A DNA stretch of 64,000 nt from Chromobotia macracanthus. Its lineage: Eukaryota; Chordata; Actinopteri; Cypriniformes; Botiidae. Each line of letters opens with the position of its first letter. The stretch's first letter is position 1. The position numbers were made by a program, and so were the translations under genes. This document shows, one piece after another, positions 56,044 to 64,000 of the stretch. A model generated the notes under the pieces. That model did no database searches. It was not told the DNA's origin and saw only the letters and a list, made by a program, of their open reading frames with translations. The stretch spans positions 8,095,001 through 8,159,000 of the forward strand of contig JAZGTH010000065.1 of assembly GCA_036877525.1 (NCBI GenBank), written 5' to 3'.

Positions 56044-57210
56044 TTTAGTAGGTGAAACCCATACTGCATTTTCATAATTTGTACAGTAATGTTATGTACA
56101 ATTAGCTGCGCATCATGTTGGGCAAATGGACCATCAACAATCTTTTGTTCAATTTTCTTCTTCCTGATAACTTCTGTTAATACAGGGTCATTCTGCTGAG
56201 CGCTTTTCAGGTCTACTGGTTCTGTAATGTTGATAGCAGCAATTGATTTTTGTTCTGTGCTATCTGAAAATGTTACTCCTTCCATAGCAGCTTTCTTTGC
56301 TAACTCATCAACAATTAAATTTCCATCACCATGCTTGTCTGTCCCTTTCTTCTGGTGTGCTTTGACTTTCAACAAGGCAATCTTATGGGTGTTACTCTTT
56401 GCAGCTGACCACAAGGCCTGAATTGGACCACAATGAATTAAAGGTTGGCCATCTGCACTAGTAAAACCCCTTTTCTGCCAAATCAGCAGATATTCTGTAA
56501 GAGAATTGACTACAAATGCAGAATCTGAGTAGATATTCAAATCTGAATCCGTAGTTACCTCTAGCGTTTGTAGCACTGCTGTCACCTCTGCTTTCTGAGC
56601 TGAAAAATGAGGTGGACATTTATACAGAATTTCCTCTGTCAGAATGTATGGCGAAACCTGTATGATATTGTCCATCTTGCCAATATCTAGAACCATCAAC
56701 ATATACATCCACAGCTCCTTCAATTGCTTTTACCTCAAATACACTTTCAGGGGGTTGTGTGTGTTCATCTTCACAAGTGTGTGGTGTACCTTCATACAGC
56801 AGTGTTCGGGGAAGCATCGAGTTGGGCTTGTAAACAGTTTTCAAATTTTTAGACCCTAAGTCTAATGTCCACCTGCCTAGTCTGGCGTTGGACACTCCTT
56901 TCACTTTTCCGTTTAAAAGAAGTTGCAGTGGTGTGTGTGGAGTATGCAATGTTACCTCATTGAAACCATAAATGTATTCAAAATGTGACATTGCCCAATG
57001 GACAGACAGGAGGTGCCTTGTACAGGAGTCAAAAGCCTTTTCAACTGGAGAAAGTACTCGAAACGCATAAGCAATAGGACGCATATTTTCTTGAACTTCT
57101 TGAAGGAGAACGGCTGAAAGAGCCTCCTCCGTTGCAGCTGTCTGCAAAATAAATGGCTGTGTTTTGTCTGGATTGCGCAATGCTGGAGCTTCGAGTAGTG
57201 CTGCTTTCAA
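55995..57210 (-). pseudogene. ERV-E tether and RNase H
   Basis: The frame 56620-57210 carries the tether: FILQTAATEEALSAVLLQEV, MRPIAYAFRVLSPVEKAFDS, GVSNARLGRWTLDL. It ends with the first RNase H Asp block (VDVYVDGSRYWQDGQYHTGF). The frame 55995-56723 continues with AQKAEVTAVLQTLE, IYSDSAFVVNSLTEYLL, LLKVKAHQKKGTDKHGDGN and VDELAKKAA, which are the remaining RNase H acidic and His blocks. One frameshift separates them. Confidence 0.88.
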
Positions 57211-58075
57211 TTTTTCAAAGGCTGTCTGATGATCGAGACCCCAATCTAGAGAATCGTTTTTGAGTGTTCAGAGGTTTTGCAATGTCTGTGAACCCTTCAA
57301 TGAGTTCTCTACAGAATCCCACTATGCCTAAAAATGACCTCAAAATTGTTACTGATACTGGAACTGGAAGTCTCTGAATAATTTCCACCTTGTGTGGATC
57401 AGGTGTACGCCCCCCTTCACTTATCTTGATGCCTAGATAAGTGACTTCAGACTTCAGCAGCTGAGCTTTTTTTTGGATTCCGTTTTAGTCCAGCCTCTTT
57501 TAGTAGCTGAAGTAATTCTGCCAGTAAAGTGAGATGTTCGTCTCTGGTAGCTGTCTGTAACAGCAGATCATCCACATACTGAATCAGACATTCAGGCTTA
57601 GAAAATCGTTCCAGTATTTTAGCTAGACACTGGTGAAACAGCGTAGGCGAGGATACAAATCCCTGTGGTAAAACTTGCCATGTGTATTGTGTTTTTGAAC
57701 TTAAAAGCAAATTTATACTGGCATTCTGGATGTACTGGAATTGACCAGAAACCATTAGACACATCCAGGGCTGAGTAATAGCTAGCTTCTGCCAAGAGAG
57801 ATGCCAATACATCGGGGTGGAAGCCACTACAGGTGCACAAGTCTGTGTACATTAAGTTCTCTGTAGTCTATGCATAATCTCCAAGAATCATCTGGCTTGC
57901 GAACAGGCCAAATTGGGGCTAATGATGGAGAAAAGCATTGCTTGATGACACCCTGTTCTAGTAAAGAATCCACAGTACGCTGTATATATGGATTTGCTTC
58001 ATCTGGGTAATTATACTGTCTGAGAGCAGGTGGGTCACGCCCCTGAATCTTCACTTCCATCACACTAGTATCCAC
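57211..58075 (-). pseudogene. ERV-E reverse transcriptase
   Basis: The frame 57827-58075 has REDPPALRQYNYPDEAN-like sequence (read as GRDPPALRQYNYPDEANPYI) and DSWRLCIDYRELN, the fingers start. The next frames (57447-57852) give YYSALDVSNGFWSIPVHPEC (first catalytic Asp), SSKTQYTWQVLPQGFVSSPT and CLIQYVDDLLLQTATRDEHL, with YVDD at 57567-57578. The connection to about 57211 is broken. YVDD and LPQGF fit gamma/epsilon-type retroviruses. Two or more frameshifts. Confidence 0.88.
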
Positions 58076-58309
58076 TCTGCCACAATCATTTTTTGATTTA
58101 GCAAAAACATCTCTGTTCTTAGTTAATTTCTGACAGGTCGGAATCTTCCACTGATAAATGCATCTAAATCATAATCCTCTGACTTTTTGATTGTATGTAC
58201 AGCATGTACATCAGAAATTTCCACAACTATCTTCAGTCTGAGAATTACGCCAGATACAAATTGTTGCCATAGTCAATTACATAACCATGCTTGGTCATGA
58301 TATCTGAAC

Positions 58310-58755
58310 CTAGGATACTGCGACCATCACCAGTTCTGCTGAGCCAAGCTTTGTCTTTGAACTCATCTTTGCCAATCTGAAATGGCACGATTTCTCTAGC
58401 ATCACAATCAGATAAATGTCATCAAAACCTTCCAACGTTATTGTATTTTTACGTTTTTGTGAGGGATTATCTGAATGAAGAATTAAGGACGCTCCAGAAT
58501 CTACTAACCAATCATTGCATCGGCCTCCAACAGCAATATTTACGTTTGGTCTACCATGATTGTCTCGTGACACTGGTGCAACGTGTTATGGAGGCCTTAG
58601 ATCCCTATGCTGAAGAAGACTTGTGAGTTCTGCTTATTCATATGAGAACGCAGTTCCTCATTCTCCTTACTCAGTCTGTCTACTTTTGGACCTGTTTTCT
58701 TAAGGGAAAATTTACATCCCCTAGAAATATGTCCCTCTTAACCACAAGAATAGCA
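58310..58755 (-). pseudogene. ERV-E nucleocapsid knuckle and protease
   Basis: A CCHC knuckle at 58714-58755 reads CYSCG, a stop, then EGHISRGC, so the nonsense codon falls inside the zinc finger. The protease (58310-58573) contains CNDWLVDSGASLILHS with the Asp-Ser-Gly active site. The C-terminal part of the protease is not clearly readable. Confidence 0.8.
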
Positions 58756-59075
58756 TACTGGGAGATCTGGGTTATAAAGAGGTGGTCTTTCTCCTTTTTC
58801 TCCACTTACATGGTCTTCTCTTTTCCAAGAGACTTTACAACCACTGTAGTAAATGTTAAATGTAAAACTGTCATCTTTGCAATAATGTCATTATAATCAG
58901 ATTGAGGTGTCACAAGCATTGTCACAGCAGAATGGGTGAGTGGGTCACATTTGCTAATCAAAGCAGACTTAACAGATATCATTGAGTAATATCAGGATTG
59001 CCACTGAATGTTTTAAATGTCTCCAGTAGTCTTTCTGAAAATGTAGCTGGATGCTCTCCTTTCCTCATTTGAATT

Positions 59076-59984
59076 TCATATTTTATCCCAATTCACTGAC
59101 ATCACACCTAAGGCTTCAAGTACTGCCTGTTTTCTCTCTGACTGGTTTGCAGTTCTGTCCTTTACTTTCTGTGTTAAGGCTCCAGACAAGGTGTCTGGTA
59201 GGCACATTCTTAAAAGAACACATGCATCGCCATCTGTAAATTTGTAGACTTCAGCATATTCTTCCAATTTTTTTATAAAATCTAATGGGTCTCGTTTGGC
59301 AGGATCAAATTTTCCAATGTTGTTGATCACAGCCTCTAGTTCATTTGGATTAAACCCTCTGACCATGGTAGAGGTCACTGGTTCTTCTTCACTATTACGA
59401 ATAGTTGTAGTAGCGTGCACTGGTGCCATAGGGAATCTAGCTGTGCAGTCAGAATACTGAGAACAGAATGATTCAGAATCTCTTTCCCAATGATCATCTC
59501 CCTGCAAATCTAGCATCTCTGGAATTGGGTTACATAGCGCCATCTTACTGCTGTGTTTCGTAGTTGTGCCGTTCTTCATCATAAACTGACAAGCAACTTT
59601 TGCTTCCTCAATCATTAGACAATGTTTCTACAGAGGATCTAAGCATGTTGTTGTTAGTTCTAAGAAGTGTGATCTCATTTTGCATCCTAATCTTTTTTTC
59701 TTTCCATATCGTTTCACTTGCATGGTAATTTTTAGTGGAGATTACTCAAACTGAGTCGCTCATTTTCAGCCTCTAGCTCATCTACTCTCTTCCTAGTTAC
59801 TTTGTATGATGCGAAAACAGCTTGAAGTGCATTGGCAATTTTTCCTTTTTTGTTTCTGGGCATTTTTGGAGTTTTCGAATTTAGAAATGGCCCATTCGTA
59901 TGGCTTCTCAACAATCTTTTCTATTCCATCAAACATTCCCTGAGTGCCGTGTTTAGCAATGTATTTAACAATTATTTCTTCCAT
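59076..59984 (-). pseudogene. ERV-E gag
   Basis: It starts MEEIIVKYIAKHGTQGMFDG (59984), which reads like a matrix N-terminus without a myristoylation glycine. The frame 59732-59914 has a basic block (NKKGKIANALQAVFA) and a coil (RVDELEAENERLSL). The frame 59076-59615 is capsid, with MVRGFNPNELEAVINNIGKF, PAKRDPLDFIKKLEEYAEVY and LRMCLPDTLSGALTQKVKD. The order matches matrix, linker and capsid. Three frames are needed, so it is broken. The zinc knuckle lies about 320 bases downstream. Confidence 0.8.
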
Positions 59985-60519
59985 TTTTCAAAATTTTATT
60001 AACTACTTATGGTAATTCAAAACTTCGTTCGGCTCAAACTGATATTTATCAGATTAAAACAATGCCGCAATACATCGGGTTACTATTTTTAAACTTAGTC
60101 GCGGTACGTTGGACTCACTAACTTACACTACAATACAACAATCATGAAATAATTCTGTGATCACCGTACGTCGGATCAATTCAGTTACTTTAGAATTTAA
60201 TCAGAATTATAACATCTTCACCATCAGTTTCAGTTACTTTAGAAACGTACAGCTTTAAACACCAAAAGATCTAATACAACTCCGCCACCACACTACGTCG
60301 GGTTAATTCAGTTCTGTTAGAATTGAACAGATTTGTACAGAATAGGCTTAAGGACTCCTCCTGCTTATACTGAAACTCGATTATCTTCTATCCTTACACT
60401 ATCTTTGTCTAGATTCTTTTAAACGAGGGGTTCCCTGACAAAAACCAGCAAAAATAAAAACTGCTTTTCTTACCTTTCTCTGTTCTTTTGGAAATCCCCG
60501 CGGATGGGAGGCTCGCCAG
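59985..60519 (-). other. ERV-E leader, splice donor and primer site
   Basis: On the minus strand the 5' LTR is followed after one base by TGGCGAGCCTCCCATCCG (60501-60518), a candidate primer site. Its first 9 bases match the tRNA-Arg(ACG) complement as I recall it; the rest does not, so the tRNA is unassigned. A donor-like AAAGGTAAGAA is at about 60468-60478. The remaining leader is non-coding. Confidence 0.6.
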
Positions 60520-60922
60520 TGTAAGAAAGTGAAAAATAACTTATTGCAGCGATTCCAATCCTCTTCACGCTCAACATGTAAATGAAGTTTCGTTTTAAAT
60601 GTAAATTGCGGACAACAATGAAAGTGATATTCTTCCGTTCCCAAACAAATGGTAGACTTTCAAGTGTAAGCAACCCCAAATGTTAAGGTGATAAGATTAA
60701 ACAGAATCCCTATCAATTGTTTGATGTACCCTTTTGGTCAACAGATGGTTCTCCAAGGCCTACTACCGTTCCCACGCTATAGTGAGGCATTATTCCTCTA
60801 GAGATATTTTATTTACATAGATCAGAACTATTTCTATGATAATTAAGCTCTTTATAGAGAAAGGAGCATAGATAATATACTTTGGAGTGGAGTTGGGTCG
60901 AGGCAGACTATAATTTCTTACA
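60520..60922 (-). repeat. ERV-E 5' LTR with internal deletions
   Basis: 403 bases. Compared with the 3' LTR it lacks about 90 bases between CGCTGCAATAAG and GGATTGGAAT (the part holding the TATA-like box) and about 30 bases near the U5 end. Confidence 0.9.
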
Positions 60923-61890
60923 AGTGCTTCCTTTCTCGTGTTTGCCGTATGATATTGGCATATGATGTTTCACTGTCAGCCATAGCATGAACCTGAGCGA
61001 CCGTTGTCACTACCCGCTTATGACCAGAAGACCCCAGGGATGTTATACTGCTGGTGGACCTCGCCGGGTGATTCTCCGATACTCCTGATGGAAACCGGCG
61101 TACAATGTTTGATGATCCCTACTGGAAAAGCATAAGAACACGTTGTAAACACCGTATGTTATTTCACACACTGTTAAATGCATAAATATCATGAAAATCA
61201 ACCCACTTACTGAGGGGATGGACTGGTGCGGTATTTTGTTTGTAGGCCTGACAGTCCTGCCTATGCTGAGGCCGATGGTCTGTTGGTGTTAAAGAATAAC
61301 AACAATGCATAATCGTTCTACACATCCACACTTTATGGACTCAAAGCAAATGTAAACTTGCTGACGTACCCTCTGTTTGATTTAATATCTTGATCTCCTT
61401 GATTAAGGTCAGAATACTCAATGTCCAAGGCACCTTGGTTGTTAGAGATCCTGTTTAAGCAATACTTCGAATGTCACTCTTTACACTTTCAATAATGATG
61501 ATGTGTTAAACAGAACTTTTACAATAGGATGCCATCTCCGATGTAGGTGTCCTTTTAAAAAAACAAACTCAAGCAGAAAGACGATGAAATTCAAATGTGT
61601 GAGGATTGCTGAGCTTGGTGCCTGACTACAAATTTCCACTAGCATTTGTACTCATCCACAGTGTGATCTGCAAATAGGGGAGTATCCCCCGAAGCTCATA
61701 AAATTGGCGTGTTTGACATACCATTTGTTAACGCGGACACCTACGTCTCTGCAGACCACCTCATTCAAATAACCCGCTATTGTGACGTGTGCCTTGTTCT
61801 ATAGGACGAGAGGTCTTAACTATTCTACGAATGTATGAATGATTGTATTCTTGTAAGTTTAAGAATAGCATTGATTTAAGAATTCACCAT
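60923..61890 (-). CDS. Three-exon gene of unknown function, copy 2 (inverted)
   Basis: On the minus strand, exon 1 is about 61503-61370 (donor GTACGT), exon 2 is 61279-61211 (CAACAG acceptor, GTAAGT donor) and exon 3 is 61121-60923 (TTTTCCAG acceptor). These match copy 1 at 9446-9906 and 33922-34019 with the same splice signals. Exon 2 is 9 bases longer. Exon 3 keeps a long open frame ending TVAQVHAMADSETSYANIIR, and a second frame is open through its first half; splice phase favours the latter. The exon 1 ATG of copy 1 is ACA here, and exon 1 has a frameshift. The exon is cut at 60922 by the ERV-E LTR. Upstream sequence to 61890 also matches copy 1. Function unknown. Confidence 0.55.
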
Positions 61891-62339
61891 ATTAAACAGT
61901 GAAACTGTTCACAAGTTTCATATTTAAATCACAGGATTGAGTCAAATATGATTAAATAATCTAAACAAGCATTCACAAGTTGTGAATGCATAGCCTTTAG
62001 TCAGAACCTGGAATCAGAAAACTAGAAGCTGTTGCATATTGCCCATGCCTGACAGTATAAAGTATGCTAAATTAATTTCATTCTCTGATTTGAGACATCT
62101 AGTGCACACTGATTATTAATAATCGTATAAAGAACACTTCACTCTGGATGGCTATCTTCCCAAGCCAGAAGGGGTCAGACAGGATGGAGGCCATGTGCTT
62201 TGTTAACTTTGTTTTAATAGCCTCTACAAACCAATAGATGCAGCTCTTACTACAGTCAACACACACACACACACACCGTAAACAGTTATTTACCCTTTTA
62301 CAAAACTTCACACATTCAAACCTTATTGCTCACAATCAC
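61891..62339. other. Unassigned AT-rich spacer with (CA)n
   Basis: Contains an (AC)n run at about 62256-62276. A TATA-like GACAGTATAAAGTATG is at about 62051. No coding motif was seen. Confidence 0.4.
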
Positions 62340-62612
62340 ACAATTGTTAGTCAAAAACATCTGGTGTCGAAAGGTGGAGAGGAGTTCAGATCCTCAGTGA
62401 TATCAGGGTAGACTAAATCTTATGATTGTTAACACTAATGACATGGACAATCTAGAATGGAAAACAAACTCCAAAATAGGGCAATAAATTCAGGGGGGGG
62501 CAGGTCCTCAGGAGGGGACAGGGGTTAAAAGTACATTACAACATAAACATGATTGACATGTAAAACTAGACCCGAAATTGGACACCCCTCCTTAAACAGG
62601 GTAATACATTAA
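62340..62612 (-). repeat. C-rich segment X, inverted copy
   Basis: Reverse complement of 40963-41280: CAAAATAGGGCAATAAATTC, CCTCAGGAGGGGACAGGGG, CTTAAACAGGGTAATA. It lies directly before the integrase-side block, as in the other copy, but in the opposite orientation. Confidence 0.65.
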
Positions 62613-62689
62613 TTAGGACAGTTTGGAGTTGGGTGATCACAGCTTAACTTTCATAACTTGGTACGAAGACATTGCTGAGGCTGTAGGGG

Positions 62690-63740
62690 TGACGACATTA
62701 AGGCCTCACCCGCAGAGGATTCAAGGAGTCTATGACGCTGTGGATTGTTGGAGTGACGTATGAGTGTGCCTGTAACATGGGGAACACGTAGCGGTATTGA
62801 TCTGGGTAGGCATTTGGTTAAAACACTAAGTGTGAACTGACCAATGTAATGTATGCTATCATCTCTGATGCTGTTGACGTATGTTTACCAGCAAATGATT
62901 GTGTAACTGATGCCAAACGTGTTACCAGACTTAAGAAGTGGCTGGTGTGAGATCTGTCACGTGCATGGCCTAATATGACTTAAACGTGTATTAATGCTGG
63001 GGATTCTGTCAATATACTTGGCAGAAAAGGTCTTGATGTAATGGGTGAAACCGATGGTGTGTTGAAATTGGTAGCATTCTCATTGTGTACATGTAGCCAT
63101 GGTGTCTAAAGATCCAATGTCTGAATATTAAATTTTGGCTGAATTAGTGACAAACATTTACATGTATACAGTTTCTTACCTGGATCATGTGTAAGTATTT
63201 TCAAACAACAAATGCTCGATTTAAGAGATGTCAATTTGTTATTCATTTGTGGGGTGGTGCAGCAGCAAGAACAAAAGTCCAAGCTCTTGAAAAAGGTTTA
63301 TTACACACCACCTAATCCTGGGTCGTTGGGTGGTAAAAATCGCTTAAAACGGGCTGTTTTAAAGGACACAGGTGTTTGTCTAAATTATTCGTTGGATAAT
63401 TTCAGATTGGTTTGCCTCTAAAAATGCCTATACACTACATAGAGCAGCTCCTTTAAAATACAAGAGAATAGGGTAATTGTTTATAGCATGGAATTTCAGT
63501 TTTAGGCAGACCTGGTTGACAACTGCTTATTCAAAGAAATGATAAATATTTAACATGCATAAATATTGTTCAAAGCATGTTCAAGACATGACTAAAGTAC
63601 AATATTCTTTTTAAAACTGCCTCTGATTTAAAAGCCAGTGTTGTTCAATGTTTTAACGGACCATTAAAAAGCAGAATGTGGCAGAGTGTGACTATGATGG
63701 TGAGATTATTGAGAGTAGTTTTTGAGCAAGAGCTACAACA
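62690..63740 (+). pseudogene. Polinton block with integrase, copy 3
   Basis: A short piece at 62690-62760 reads LRPHPQRIQGVYDAVDCW, paralogous to the end of the minus-strand remnant at 36.66 kb. Sequence to 63345 aligns with 41420-42070. The integrase is then readable: KVYYTPPNPGSLGG (63212-63421 frame), SDWFASKNAYTLHRAA, ADLVDN-like sequence, and KTASDLKASVVQCF with LKSRMWQSV. The catalytic Glu position (VERF in copy 1) reads VQCF here, so the Glu is lost. Frameshifts are present. Confidence 0.75.
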
Positions 63741-63789
63741 AATAACTGAGCAAAAACAAGGCAATTAAGTAGACAATTATACAGGAAAA

Positions 63790-64000
63790 GCGATCGATCA
63801 AATCCACCATTACCGACATTACTATTGAAGTGAGACAATCAGAACAAGTACCATTTAATTACGGAAAAGTTGTTGCTAAACTTCACTTTAGACCTAAAGA
63901 AAGATTTCCTTTTAAAATTGGCGTATTTCAACAACGTTGACCCTGAGCGTTAAATGGCCCATTACCAAAACCAGGCTGGTAACAGGTATGCGGAGGGTGG
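63790..64000 (+). pseudogene. Polinton-associated small protein fragment, copy 2
   Basis: Reads ITDITIEVRQSEQVPFNYGK and KVVAKLHFRPK, then NNVDPER-like sequence and MAHYQNQAGNR-like sequence in broken frames, matching 42430-42650. It runs off the window end. Confidence 0.55.

Larger units (their letters stand above)
52178..60922 (-). mobile_element. ERV-E: endogenous retrovirus, minus strand, all genes broken
   Basis: LTRs at 52178-52694 (3') and 60520-60922 (5') share TGTAAGAAA/TTTCTTACA inverted ends. Between them on the minus strand come a splice donor, gag, zinc knuckle, protease, RT, RNase H, integrase and env in standard order. The bases outside (CCTTG before 52178, AGTGC after 60922) do not match, so no target duplication is visible. 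The left flank is a different retroelement and the right flank is Polinton-linked sequence, which suggests a later rearrangement. Confidence 0.88.

Overview
The window looks like transposon-rich DNA from a ray-finned (teleost) fish. No intact single-copy host gene was recognised. The evidence is the mix of fish-type repeats: L2 LINEs with the tail GATAAAAGCGTCTGCTAAAT, a Tx1-clade LINE, a Gmr1-type Ty3/gypsy element, several endogenous retroviruses (ERVs) and Polinton/Maverick (adintovirus-like) remains. Nearly every coding stretch is a broken mobile-element or viral fragment. Only the Gmr1-type element approaches intactness.

Layout. 1-9.06 kb: unassigned AT-rich DNA, a 400-bp T/G homopolymer tract, a Polinton DNA polymerase fragment, LTR scraps and three LINE fragments. 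9.06-9.91 kb: a small spliced gene that seems to travel with Polinton DNA. It is interrupted by a 24-kb nest. The outer shell of the nest is ERV-A (9907-33917), with matching LTRs, a TAAG target duplication and a tRNA-Leu primer site. Inside ERV-A lie ERV-B (about 10.95-15.99 kb), an L2/CR1-like LINE (17.28-20.06 kb, splitting the reverse transcriptase), ERV-D (22.11-25.81 kb, splitting env) and the Gmr1-type element (26.68-33.18 kb, splitting env again). The Polinton sequence resumes immediately after the nest (33.92-43.7 kb), with DNA polymerase B, integrase and other decayed pieces on both strands.

44.06-49.0 kb: a minus-strand Tx1-like LINE with ORF1 (zinc knuckle) and ORF2 (endonuclease, reverse transcriptase, C-terminal zinc motif). 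49.3-52.18 kb: a retroelement gag-protease fragment that stops exactly at the LTR of ERV-E. 52.18-60.92 kb: ERV-E on the minus strand, with degraded gag, protease, RT, RNase H, integrase and env between LTRs. 60.92-64.0 kb: a second Polinton block holding an inverted copy of the spliced gene, an inverted copy of a C-rich segment that may be a terminal repeat, and another integrase fragment.

The most interesting points are: (1) the ERV-A envelope, which has a membrane-anchored leader followed by an immunoglobulin-like domain; (2) the duplicated three-exon gene of unknown function attached to Polinton DNA; (3) the integrase-before-RT order and gag start overlapping the primer site in the Gmr1-type element; (4) repeated and inverted Polinton blocks. 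All family assignments come from reading motifs by eye; no database search was run.
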